From assembly GCA_007449985.2 (NCBI GenBank), contig VIIQ02000656.1:160903-224902 (forward strand): DNA of 64,000 nucleotides. Reading direction: 5' to 3'. The translations under genes and the position numbers were made by a program. Source of the stretch: Desmodesmus armatus. Its lineage: Eukaryota; Chlorophyta; Chlorophyceae; Sphaeropleales; Scenedesmaceae. This document shows, piece after piece, positions 50,101 through 60,200 of this stretch. Each line of letters opens with the position of its first letter. The first letter of the stretch is position 1. Below the pieces are notes generated by a model, which saw only the letters and a list, made by a program, of their open reading frames with translations, made no database searches and was not told the origin of the DNA.

Positions 50101-50916
50101 GCCTGCCTGTCTGCCTGCCTGCCTGTCACCGCAGCTGCTGGGTCTGTGTCAGGTGTGAGTCCCCTTGAGGGCAGCCGGTTGGCGTACTTTGGTGTTGCCA
50201 AGTTCCAGGAGTTCAGTCCTGTGTTGAGCACAGGGCCACACCTGGCGGTGCCCAGCTTGGACCAGGCAGCAGGAGACCTGCTCAGCCTCACAACAGGGTG
50301 AGGGGGTGTGTGGGGTGTGTCGACAGATGGAGTACTTGGATACATGCAAGCTCACTAAGACTGTCCTTCTAGATAGGCCAGCAACAGTGACGTAATCAAT
50401 CAGTGCCGAGCAGTGTGTGGAATCTTTTGGGGGGGGGGAGAACTGAGGGTGTAGGAGGGACACCGCAGTGTGGGTGTGATGGGGGTGCTGGTGTGGAGGT
50501 ATTGTTGCTTGCATCACACATGGCTGGAGGAGCAGGGTGGAGAGGTGGAGCCTCCAAGCCTACCAGCCTATATGACCACCAACAAACGTTTTTTTGAACT
50601 GAAAGAATGCACACACGCTAACCTTGTCACACCGTGCTTGCGGTGCTGCTGCAGGTGGGTGGAGGAGCAGGGTGGTGAGGTGGAGTGTGATGAGGGTGTG
50701 GAAGTGGCCCCCCTGGTCAGTTACTCTGGAGAAGGGCTGGAGCCCATCGTTGACGGCCTCACCTTCACTGAGCCCTATGACTTAGCTCTGCAGGGTGCTA
50801 CAGCTGCTGGCAAACCCAAGCACAATGCGGGACCATGGGCAGTGCCTGTGCTGGGGCTGTATGCAGTTGGGGCGGGGCTGGCGGTGCTCAAGCAGCTGAC
50901 AGGCAACCGCAGCTGA
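32651..50916 (+). CDS. Large two-part protein ending in a UDP-GlcNAc pyrophosphorylase-like domain without its glycine loop
   Basis: 26 coding exons: 32651-32768, 33954-34129, 34893-35042, 35277-35447, 35973-36110, 36341-36788, 37124-37521, 38008-38178, 38417-38662, 38883-38988, 39490-39624, 40199-40349, 42550-42622, 42825-42913, 43274-43387, 43777-43936, 44225-44552, 45553-45680, 45919-46009, 46601-46656, 47029-47172, 47702-47840, 48621-48714, 49146-49275, 50135-50297 and 50655-50916. They sum to 4379 bp. One extra G in exon 9 gives 1459 aa. Residues 1 to about 945 match no family I know; they are helical and Ala/Glu-rich, with a hydrophobic start (LPWDALFLAGFAYSGY). From about 945 the UAP1 fold is recognisable: GLPSGKSTLQLLAERILK, WYIMTSPATHDK, YFGLQPSQV, then DDNVLARPADPMLVGFC and AAKVVE. 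The LAGGxGTRLG loop is replaced by LIATTTVDSHS. A hydrophobic C-terminal segment (VPVLGLYAVGAGLAVL) could be a tail anchor. Confidence 0.82.
33785..33840 (+). repeat. Decoy copy of the 5' edge of exon 2 (UAP-like gene)
   Basis: The stretch from cag at 33786 through GAYLEGFREYLSQA is nearly identical to the real edge at 33951-33998, about 165 bases downstream. Both copies are preceded by long C runs. Confidence 0.88.
34310..34665 (+). repeat. Decaying copies of the 3' edge of exon 2
   Basis: 34312-34420 repeats the last about 85 coding bases of exon 2 (SGQAHLWRDFGG, KTKQRIALVQEMQK), the donor and the following tatcaacagctt. A third, weaker copy is at 34604-34660 (catgaagacaaagcagca through gcaggagatgcagaa). 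A fourth trace is at 34720-34760. G runs separate the copies. Confidence 0.88.
34853..34892 (+). repeat. CTG microsatellite before exon 3
   Basis: About ten CTG units directly before tttcgcag at the exon 3 acceptor. Equivalent runs precede exon 4 (35229-35270), exon 5 (35890-35950), exon 6 (36303-36330) and exon 10 (38866-38882). Confidence 0.9.
36920..37085 (+). repeat. Copies of exon 6 end and exon 7 start inside intron 6
   Basis: 36921-36946 repeats the end of exon 6 (ggggaggacctggcag with its donor, one change). 37026-37082 repeats the start of exon 7 (DDESGPLGSSLASL, degraded, with the cag retained). Between them is a run of about 55 bases that is almost pure G (36962-37011). Confidence 0.8.
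39326..40095 (+). repeat. Duplicated pieces of exons 11 and 12
   Basis: A copy of the middle of exon 11 (SEGLLALGLTALQYRQ) lies at 39328-39372, ahead of the real exon at 39490-39624. A copy of its end (LREAAGLL, PDLDALKYDR and donor) lies at 39757-39816. The start of exon 12 (CVSALRD, SSQLGPIGAA) appears at 39890-39955 and, shorter, at 40044-40090, before the real one at 40199. C runs and CACACA repeats separate them. Confidence 0.88.
40425..40548 (+). repeat. Two copies of the 3' edge of exon 12
   Basis: gagctgtacgacaggctgca at 40330-40349, with donor gtgtgt, is repeated with few changes at 40430-40449 and 40513-40537. The shared text includes the downstream gtgtattggctg-like sequence and GTACxGT motifs. 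The period is about 80-100 bp. Confidence 0.85.
40635..42407 (+). mobile_element. 5'-truncated non-LTR retrotransposon (LINE) in intron 12
   Basis: It begins near RGVKQGDPLSPLLF, an internal reverse-transcriptase motif, so all upstream RT and endonuclease sequence is missing. The catalytic VLLYADDLTLLA follows (about 40779-40812), then the thumb motif FRYLGIVF. A C-terminal CCHC-type zinc knuckle (C-x2-C-x8-H-x4-C, CRLCDAG to IAEC) lies near 41916-41970. The stop codon is at 42261-42263. One base is missing near 40960 between the two open segments. The 3' end has about nine TAG/AGT triplets (42378-42407), a LINE-type simple-repeat tail. The element lies in the same orientation as the host gene. 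Confidence 0.9.
42430..42549 (+). repeat. Copy of exon 13 start plus TAACTGTCTG repeats
   Basis: cctgcaggcgttcctccagt at 42430-42449 matches the real exon 13 acceptor edge at 42544-42563, and the match extends through AFLQFEGG. The copy then runs into several TAACTGTCTG units that fill the gap to the genuine exon. Confidence 0.85.
43160..43690 (+). repeat. Copies of exon 15 and exon 16 edges
   Basis: 43168-43200 resembles the exon 15 start (caggagctgctgtcccagct, diverged). 43540-43590 resembles its end (gcaacactcgcggtggtcaa and donor). 43653-43685 is an almost exact copy of the exon 16 acceptor edge (gtgcagggtcaggttgaggg), with the real one at 43771. Telomere-like CCCTAAA units lie between at 43719-43760. 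Confidence 0.82.
45385..45415 (+). repeat. Decoy copy of the exon 18 acceptor edge
   Basis: cccccaggtacatcatgacc occurs at 45385-45406 and again at the real edge around 45547-45567. After the shared YIMT codons the two diverge. Confidence 0.85.
46100..46180 (+). repeat. Copy of the 3' edge of exon 19
   Basis: 46106-46170 repeats the last about 55 coding bases of exon 19 (GTPGSGEVFAALNS region) with a handful of changes, and keeps an aggtaggt donor. It lies about 155 bases after the genuine edge at 46009. Confidence 0.86.
47480..48140 (+). repeat. Copies of both edges of exon 22
   Basis: 47484-47550 copies the start of exon 22 (APEGSRGLL, DESITFTAP) with its cag. Copies of the last bases (actggcactgtacag and donor) occur at 47948-47968 and 48112-48133, after the real end at 47840. 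A 14-bp unit (cctttgacagcccc) is repeated three times near 47978-48015. Confidence 0.85.
49658..49752. ncRNA. Long near-perfect hairpin in intron 24: candidate small-RNA precursor or MITE
   Basis: The left arm (49658-49703) and right arm (49708-49752) pair over about 44 bases with few mismatches and a loop of about four bases. Matching cores: ttgcagtctgttttgaaagg with its complement ending aaacagactgcaa, and acagcagtattccaccacat with gtggagtactgctgt. It lies between UAP-like exons 24 and 25. Such an arm length suits a Dicer substrate, but a foldback transposon would look the same. No small-RNA evidence is available here. Confidence 0.55.
49896..49930 (+). repeat. Copy of exon 25 acceptor edge
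   Basis: caccgcagctgctgggtttg at 49897-49916 matches the real exon 25 edge at 50127-50146 with one change. A second acceptor with the same coding start is thus present about 230 bases upstream. Confidence 0.8.
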
Positions 50917-52805
50917 GGGCTTTGAAGTTTGAGGTCTGGGGTTCGAAGCCGGGTGCTCACAGACTGGGTGGCGGACACATTGCAGCAGGAGTGGGGCGTT
51001 TGGGACTGATTGGAGGTGTTGGCAGGGGTTGCACTGCAGTGCTGGTGTATGTTGGGAATGTCTTTGGTTTTTGTTGGTGTTTGGGTGTGCGTCGCGCTGT
51101 GTGTGCTAAGCCCAGGGGGTGTGTTTCAAGCGCGGGTGAGATGGCGTGCATGGTTGCCTTTGCTTGCTCCGAGCTCTTCTGGTTATGCAGGGGATGAGCC
51201 CGACCGGCAGATGTGAGTTCTGCAAGTTTCAAACTTGCTGCTGATCATTGGGAGCTGTCCATGTTTGGACTGTAATCATGTATTCAAAAGGCAGGCATGG
51301 GGCAGCAGGCAGTTCGACCTGCTGTGCCCCTCACACATGCATGCAGAGTGGGCCACATGTTAGGGGGAGGGGGGTCAGCCCTGCTCACCACTGCCCCAGT
51401 GTGTATGCGCTTGGCAGCTACAGCTGAATCCTCTGACAGCTGGCATTGCTCCCCTCATTCAAAGAGCAGGGAACTTCAGTTGCCAATTGTGCTTTACATG
51501 TGTTTGAGCTTTACATGCTCTGAGAGCCCTGCTGAGCCGTGTGTTGTGTAGAGCAGAGCCAGCATGAACGAGTTGATGACCATACTCGCCATCAACGATT
51601 GCATCTGCAAGCTTGCACACAAAAGTGACTTGAAGTGCTATATGAGGCACCAGCAGCTTGAACAGCCGGCATGTTGTCCATCGACAAAACGATGTTGCAC
51701 TCACTTGCTCCTCCGGGGTGAAGGGGGGCTATGGGTTTAGGTTCATGGTTTCCTAATCCCTGAACCCAGTCAAGGTACCCAAGGCATTACAACTGCACTG
51801 CCTACTTGTCAATGATGCATGCCAGCCATTACACTTCACAAGAAGCTTGGTAATAATCCTGGTAAGGTGCACAAGCAGCAGAAGCTTGCGGGGCTCTAGC
51901 GGTGAGGGACAAATCTGCTCCACCCCATGATGCAGCAGCACCGTTACATGTGCACGTGTGTGCTGTGCAACGCCCCACATGTACATTGCATCCCCACAAT
52001 TACTGCTCTCGCACCATGCTGCTGGATCTGCATGCTTGCATCCATGCAACCTCTTGCTCCACACACACCCTCACAGAGACCCCACCCAGCTGTGCTGCCT
52101 GCAACGGTGTTGCAAAGTGTTGCAGTTACAACTGCTCGTACTCACTTTTGTGACAAGCCATACATGTGCACCTGACGGGTGGCAACGCGCTCAGGTCATG
52201 TAGTGCCCTTTCACAGATTAGCAGGCACCACCTACGCTTGAAATGCTCAGAACACCCTGAACCTGCTGCCTTGCTCCCTTGCATCATGCTTTTTGGGGGG
52301 GGGGGGGGACACCTAACACCACGCAGCAGTGTGACCGCCCAGTGAGCTTTGTCTCTTCGTATTCTCGCTCAGTTGTCGGTGCTGAGTGAGTGAATGCAGG
52401 CACAAGGGTGCAAGGTTTATGATCCCATGCTGGAGCCGATGTATTGCTCCAGGGTCTCCATGTAAAGACGTCTCTAGCACCCAACTCGCAGACAACAACC
52501 CCAAGCACCACTTTGTTATAATGTTATAATGTTGTTTGGTTCAGGGCAGGATGACATGTGTAGCATGTGTGGGGAACAGCGGGAATCGGACCCGCACGGT
52601 GTGCAGCAGGCTGCAACACCGCTGGCAACCAGCCGGACCCAAAAAGTGTGTGTTGCCCAGGCCGTGTACTGTGGGGGCACTGGGCAGCGCAGTCAGCCCT
52701 TGTGAAGAGGCATCCCTCCGCGCACACAGGATTTCATGTGCACCATGATTACATGCTGCCGCTGAATCAGGCAGATGCTGTAGAGCCTGGGGTCTGAATC
52801 AGGCA
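50917..52805. other. 3' flank of the UAP-like gene
   Basis: The 3' UTR should start here. A TGTAA motif, the usual green-algal polyadenylation signal, lies at 51271-51275, about 355 bases after the stop. No gene is recognisable further on. At 52762-52812 a 20-bp unit (gaatcaggcagatgctg) is duplicated just before the minisatellite. Confidence 0.45.
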
Positions 52806-53540
52806 GATGCTGCAGCCGCTGTTGTTGTGCTAGAGCACCCCCCACCTGTATCGACAGGGAGTGCTGCTGCTGCTGCTGCTGTTGTTGTGCTAGAGCACCC
52901 CCCACCAGTATCGACAGGGAGTGCTGCTGCTGCTGCTGTTGTTGTGCTAGAGCACCCCCCACCTGTATCGACAGGGAGTGCTGCTGCTGCTATTGTTGTG
53001 CTAGAGCACCCCCCACCAGTATCGACAGGGAGTGCTGCTGCTGCTGTTGTTGTGCTAGAGCGCCCCCCACCAGTATCGACAGGGAGTGCTGCTGCTGCTG
53101 TTGTTGTGCTAGAGCACCCCCCACCAGTATCGACAGGGAGTGCTGCTGCTGCTGCTGCTGTTGTTGTGCTAGAGCACCCCCCACCAGTATCGACAGGGAG
53201 TGCTGCTGCTGCTGTTGTTGTGCTAGAGCAACCCCCACCAGTATCGACAGGGAGTGTTGCTGCTGCTGTTTTTGTGCTAGAGCACCCCCCACCACTATCG
53301 ACAGGGAGTGCTGCTGCTGCTGCTGTTGTTGTGCTAGAGCACCCCCCACCAGTATCGACAGGGAGTGCTGCTGCTGCTGTTGTTGTGCTAGAGCACCCCC
53401 CACCAGTATCGACAGGGAGTGCTGCTGCTGCTGCTGTTGTTGTGCTAGAGCACCCCCCACCAGTATCGACAGGGAGTGCTGCTGCTGCTGTTGTTGTTGT
53501 GCTAGAGTACTTCCCGCCTGTATCAACAGGAAGTGCTACT
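52806..53540. repeat. Minisatellite of 13-14 units, 51-60 bp each
   Basis: Each unit holds gtgctagagcaccccccacc, then agtatcgacagggagtgctg, then a variable number of CTG triplets and ttgttg. Units start with ctagag near 52829, 52889, 52947, 53001, 53055, 53109, 53169, 53221, 53277, 53333, 53388, 53445 and 53502. Unit lengths differ in threes, so long frames stay open: VLEHPPPVSTGSAAAA on plus, LPVDTGGGCSSTTTAAA and SLSILVGGALAQQQQQ on minus. I find no start, splice or domain context to call it a gene. Confidence 0.92.
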
Positions 53541-56500
53541 GAAGGTGTTGGCTGTTGAACATGGTTGCGCACAGCACATACCCCCTGTCAAGAGTCTACA
53601 CAGGATTGTTGTGGACAGCTGCTGGGCGAATATTATTTCACTGGGATAGCACCATGATGTTGCAACATACCTGGGATCGTTGGGCTCCTGCTTGCAAAGC
53701 TGCGTCCAGCTCCCTGGGACCGATCCTGTCCGTTGTTGCCTTGCCTCACGGAGCCACGAAAATGACATCCAAGGTGGGTGCTGTCCTTTGGCAAAGGAAA
53801 CAAGTCTCTCCGTCGGAGAGCAGGCCTGCCATACAGCTTATAGCACATTTAAGCGATCTGGACACTTTATGGGTATGAGGCACCAGGTTGGGAGGACGGG
53901 TGTGTTACAAACAAAATGTAACAACAACGTCCACTGACGTTACTGAACAGTCCAGTCATGTTTGACGAATGTATTTCACGGTCTGGTGACTCCACAGGGC
54001 CTCGGGTGGACGCTGTCAGAAGCTCCGACGGGAGCAGCACCATCGCACCTTACGGTGGTGTGGGTGATCCGGCGCAAACGGGCATCAATCGGTTCGTTTT
54101 GCTGTGCAGTTTTCATTGTAGCTGCTGGAATTTGTGGGGAAGGTACCATGATGGAACGCTGGGTGAAAAACGTTAAAGTGTGAGGACATGTGACCTGAGC
54201 ATGGGAAACGGCCTTGCCATAAATGGCAGGCCAACGGATAGACAAAGACCCTCCAGAAGACTCGACCACCAGCAGACAGCAGGAGACTTCAGATGCGAGG
54301 ACACGAGCAGTATCATTTCACTGCTCGCGCCTGTACCGCACCCTACTCATCTCCCGCATGCTGCTGGCTTCAAGGTCATAGCCTTTTGAAGGAATCAGTG
54401 CCTATCCAGGGCCAGCGCTCCTGCACTGACCCCCTACCCCATGGGCAGCAGGCTTCCAGGCTACGGTATTTATTCACCGTGTCTAGCCCTTCAGACCTGC
54501 CGGGGTGTCCTGCCAAAGGCTAATGAGTCCGCTGAGGAAAGAGGTGGGTGGCTGTAGATGTGGGGAAAGAGTCTGCTGAACAGTGGCAGCAAAAGTCAGA
54601 CAGGCTTCCAGGCTACGGTATTTATTCACCGTCTCTAGCCCTTGAGGAAACCTGCTGAGGGTCATACATAAGGCTGCTGGTCTGGTGAGGCAAGGGTGGG
54701 TCGCAGTTTTGTGCTTTTTGTGCTAATATGGTGCACCACTAAAAATAAAAAAGCTAAAAAAGATTTTTCACAGAATTGCTTGGAAACGCTCAACTGTTGC
54801 ATACATAGCGTTGATATAATAATTGATGACAAAGGAAGCTTCCCAAGAACTTCCTGCCAGCTGGCACCATGGTGAGTGACCACTGTCTGAATTCCACTTA
54901 CGGGGTTGCCAGCACACACTCCACTCGGTTGGTCTAGCAGCCCTGCAGTCAACTTGCACAATTCACACATGGCACCAGTGCTTATAACCATAGCACCATA
55001 GTGTGAAAAGGTATGGAAGTGCAACACTGGGTGGGGAGATTGCTTGGGGTATGTTGGACGGCGTGTGAGCAGGTAGGCACCTGGTTGCCTCACAGGGGAC
55101 AAAAGGAGGGGGGAAGGGTGTCAAGGGCTACATGCAATAGAGAACTGAAGGCAGTTTGTACCAGATGGTTTTGCATGCTTTGCTGAGGATGACAGTACTG
55201 GGTATGTGCAGCACCACTGCAGGGAAAATGCTGCACAGCTGGGCTGGCTTGGTGACTGCTGCAAGCTGCTGCTCTAACTACACAAATGCTGGCACTGGAC
55301 CTACAGCTATTTCGGTTGCACAACACACTATCGCGCTGTGTGCACGCATCCCGTGGGCGTGCTGCATTGGTTGCAACCAATTGTTGCTGCTGCTGACCCG
55401 GCTGACTGCAGGGACACTGCTGCACAGCTGGGCTGGCTGGGTGAGCTGCAAGCTGCTCTGACTATACATAAGCTGACCAAAAGTTTCAGCAGTGCGGTTG
55501 CCCAACACACTATCGCGCTGGGTGCAAGTAACCCCGGGGCCCGCTGCTTCGATTGCTGCTGCTTGCTGTTGCGGCTGACTGCGATCTGCTGCTGCGCGTA
55601 CGCATTTACATGCCTGAATCAGTTAACTTGTATTACTTGATAACCAATGCACGGCAGTCGCACTGTGGAAGCACTCTATAGAGCTGGTGGCGTCTGGCCT
55701 TCGATCGACTGCAAGATGGCTGCCTCCCATTGAACGATGTATTGTCGCACGGCTTTAGAATTGCATGCACTTGTCCCTGATCTATGCGTGTGTGGTGAGA
55801 TTACCACGCATGCGTGCTGCCAAGCTGATCTCCATCACTCATTTGTCAGCAGGTGACTAATCCCCTGCACTCCCCACCAAGTGCAGCACACTGGACTAGC
55901 GCCCTGCACAATTTAATCAGGTCATCCAGACACCTACTGCATTGTTTCCACGCCTTGGCACAGCCCCCCGTGTGTGCCGCCTAAACAGCTTTTTAGTGGA
56001 GGGTCCTCTGCGCTAATATGTAGGGGGTCTGCTGAAAAGTGACAGCTGTCATAACAGGTTGTAGCAAAGTGACGGACGAAATTCGCGTTGCGAATCGACA
56101 GTTTGCTGATCTACGCGGCCATTTGATACTCCAAGATAGCTTGCGGGCGGGACACCGACTCAATGCCGTTCCCGGACAAGGGCCCCCAGCCACAGGACTG
56201 TTACGAATCCGACTTTCCCTCGACACTCGTAACAGCAGCAGCCCCACTATGTTACACAACCACAGCAGCGTGCGAGTGTCACGTGAACAGGCCAACATCC
56301 AGTCTGCACAGCTGCACAGGAATTTGCCCGGCAAACTCTTGCAACACAGTCTGTGCTGAGCTGTACAGATGCACATGTGCATCCGGGCTTCAGTAGTGAA
56401 CCATGATGCAACCACGGCAACTCCACCGCTGCAGCAGCTGTCACGGTGTCTGACGGATGTTCCCATACGCACCTCAACCAGCAATTGAACAGCACACGCC

Positions 56501-57281
56501 CTGATAACACACATGCTGATTGGATAAAAACCAAGCCTTGCAGTGGCTCTTCACACCGCCTGCAAGTACTACATACCGCCATGCAAGGACAACCTCTCAA
56601 GCAGTGCAACAGCAGGACAGCTACCCCCCTTGGCAGCAAACACCGGGGAGGAGCGCCCCAAAGTCAGCTGCAAACAGCAGGGCCGATCACACCAGAACCT
56701 CGATCGAGAGGCGCTCCGGTACATTAGGCAAATGCCAACTGGCTGCTGCAGGCTGCTTCCAACTAAAACACGCACGCACGACTTGCCAGACACCTTCCGT
56801 GCATGCATCACAGCATGATGCAGCAACGACAGACAGGAGGCATGCACAGGACGACCCCTCCAGAACACTCCTCGGCTCAGCACAGCACGCACATATTGCT
56901 GGAAGCACTTCATCGGGACAAGGGCTGCACAGCAACTTTCCTCGTGCCCAGAAGACACTCTGCACAACAGCAGTGCAGCCAAAAGCCCGCTAACCGTGTG
57001 GACAAAACCCTTTTGCTGCACTCTTCACCGAGTAAAGCAGAGGCCGCTCCTCATCGCAACTGCCATGGCATATCTGTGCAGTACTCTGCACAACCCAGTC
57101 AGCACAGCTGACCCCGCATTCAAAACAATTCAAACGATCCACACCAGTCCCAACACACAAGCTATCGCCGCAATGTTTCCGCCGGCCCTCCGAGTGCGTG
57201 AACAACCGACTTCAGCGTCGATGGACGAAACTCCTTCGGCAGACGCAGATGTGAGGGCTGCGGAGTTTTCCCGCCTTTTTA
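53541..57281. other. Gene-poor interval before the KASII 3' end
   Basis: No convincing gene. A plus-strand open frame at 53962-54183 has one hydrophobic segment (GSFCCAVFIVAAGICGEG) but no recognisable family. A segment of about 44 bp (aggctacggtatttattcac) occurs at 54456-54475 and 54608-54627. About 150-200 bp is tandemly duplicated at 55205-55370 and 55404-55540 (shared gctgcacagctgggctggct and aacacactatcgcgctg). The remainder is unremarkable. Confidence 0.45.
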
Positions 57282-60200
57282 CTACTGCTCGTGCTTCTTG
57301 AAGATGACACAGCTGTTGTGCCCACCAAACCCGAAGCTGTTGCTGAGCGCCACCTTGACATCACGCTGCTGCTTCTCCCCCGCACACACCACCAGAGGGT
57401 CCACCCCATCCTCTGGCGAGTTTACGTTGATGGTGGGGTGCACCCAACCTACACACGACAGCACAGGGCGGCAAAAGTCACAGGTACAGTAATTGGTTGA
57501 GCTTCACAAGTCCTCAGCAAAGATATTGCTCTTGGTGCTGTTTGTCACACGGTACACACAGCTGTGCTGTCGTGAACCGCTCCCCCCTGCAGAACCCCCC
57601 CCCCCCACACACACACACACACCCATACACACAGTCTCGATTCCAACTTTTGACAGTCGTCAGTTCAGTGAAGCAGCGACCTCGACCTCTCCGGACCGGA
57701 GGACAGCCCTGTAGACTGTCGTAAGCGCAAGAGCACCACCCAGGTGAACGCCTTCCTTCTTATCTCACGCTAACGACAGCTTTGATGCAGGGATCGCCCT
57801 GGTTTTCCGTGCTAGCGTCATTGTTTGACTATCCTTGTCGGATGATTGCTAGCCAGCATGCATGTGCACGCATGCAGTCTCTCTGTCGACACACACACCA
57901 TGGCACAGCCTCGTGCCCCCTCCCCCCACCTTCATCCCTCTCACCTGTCTCAATAGCCTTGATGGTGGCCACAGCCTCCACAGCACCTGCCCCACCCAAC
58001 AGGTGGCCGATCATGCTCTTGGTGCTGTTCATGCGCAGGCCGTCATGGCTAATGACGTTGCGGATGGCACGGTACTCTGCAACACAGGACAGCAGCAGCA
58101 CGACAACTGTCAGTTCCGATATAGGAGCATACTAATCCCGCTGCGGCGTTGCCTCGGCAGCCTTCAATTAAATGTAAACAGAGTCGGCGTTGCCTCGGCA
58201 GAGTAAACCCAAGCTACACTTTCTTCGCCTCAGCTCGCCTAGGCATAGTGTTTGTTTCGCCTCGGCATCACGGCGAAGTGAAGCAGACAATATGCCTAGG
58301 CGAGCTTAGGCAAAGAAAGGAACCTCATTACATGCCTGATGAGGCAATAAATGCCTCACTAGGCACATAGTTCTCTTCTCTTCGGCATTGCGTCCAAAGC
58401 TACACAGCTAGTGATTGCTACCATCAGGCCAAACAGCAGCCTACCAATGACATATATAAGGTCAGCACCAGCACAAGAGATGATGTGAGGCGTGACATGC
58501 ATGTGCAGCCGCAACAGTGACAGCATCAGCAGCAAAAACAAACATGAGTTCCCCGACACCGAGCACCAATCGCACCTGCCATGTCGCCTGCTGGTGTGCT
58601 GGTGGCGTGTGCGTTGACATAGTCCACATCACCAGGCTGCAAGCCTGCAGACATCAAACACAGAACAGACGCGCTGATACCGTTAACAATACCGTAGTGA
58701 CTTGTCAACATGGGGAGAGGGATGATCAGAAGCGAGCAGAGAGGACCGCTGCCCCTTCCCCACAAACACAAGCAAACAAGGCCCCTCCTTGAAACAACCT
58801 GCTGCATTCCAGCCCTTGCCTGCCCACATATGTGCCCCAGGCCCTCAACTCAACATGCGCAGGTGCATGCGCCCGGTTGACATCATCTCCTACCCACGCA
58901 CTCAACCACTCACCCACCCACCACTCACCCGTTCACCAAAAAACCAAGCCAGCCGCCAACCGATTCTCGCGGCCACCCACCCAGCCAACCAGCCACCCAT
59001 GGCCGCCCACCCCATCCTACCAGTCGCCCACCCACTAGCCCAACCGCAAGCATGCCCCCATCCCCCCACCCACCCACCTGCAGACTGCAGTGCTTTATGC
59101 AAGCAGGATGACACGCCCCTGCCCTCCGGCTGTGGCTCAGTCATATGGTGAGCATCACAGGTGAAGGCGCCACCCACATACTCGGCATAGATCTTAGCAC
59201 CGCGGGCCTTGGCATGTTCCAACTCTTCCAGCACAAGCACACCTGCATAGCACGGCACAGCACACGCATTGGCAATTCAGACAGCAGTGATGGCTTTGTT
59301 TGTTGGATTTCGTTGATGAGGATGAATAAAATCCAGTATGCTTGCAGTCAGCTTTGCTGTGATGGACAATGCTCCATCACACACCCTCAGCCCACCCCCA
59401 CCCACCTTACACCCCAAGAGCACATGCAATGTTCCCCCAAGATCAACCATCAACACATCCATCCACTCCCATCACACACCCTAAGCAAACCTGCACCCTC
59501 TCCCATGACTAAAGCATTGCCCACGCCCACCCAGCCACTGCCACCACAACCCTTAGCACACCCCCGCCCACTCCCATCACACACCCTGAGCGCACCTGCA
59601 ACCTCTCCCATGACAAGGCTATTGCCCAACCCCCACCCACCCAGTTCCATCACGAACACTTATCGCACCCCCACCCACTCCCATCACGTCCACCTTACAC
59701 CACGAGTGCACCTGCCCTAATCCCCAAGAACAACCATCAACACATCCATCCACTCCATCCACACACTCAGCGCACCTGCACCCTCTCCCATGACAAAGCA
59801 TCACCCACGCCCACCCACCCACTGCCACCACAAACCTTGGCTCACCCCCACCCACTCGTATCACACCCCAAGCGCACCTGCACCCTCTCCCATGCCCACA
59901 CACTGCCATCACACAGACTACGTGCACCCGCACTCCGCACACCCTTGGCTCACCCCACCCACTCCCATCACACACCCCAAGCGCACCTGCACCCTCTCCC
60001 ATGCCCACGCACTGCCATCACACAGACTACGTGCACCCGCACTCCGCACACCCTTGGCTCACCCCCACCCACTCCCATCACACACCCAAGCGCACCTGCA
60101 CCCTCTCCCATGCCCACGCACTGCCATCACACAGACTACGTGCACCTGCACTCCGCACACCCGTGGCTCACCCACACCCACTCGCATCACACCCCCCAAG

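Noticed and set aside
52565..52645. tRNA-like segment (cgggaatcggacccgcac resembles a T-arm on the minus strand)
   Set aside because: No matching 5' acceptor strand and no plausible D and anticodon arms at the right spacing.
52806..53540. CRISPR-like array
   Set aside because: Units are directly adjacent with CTG-length variation and no unique spacers; the DNA is eukaryotic.
52799..53572. Open frames of 178-257 codons on both strands in the minisatellite as protein genes
   Set aside because: They follow from triplet-length repeat units; no start context, splice signal or domain supports either strand.
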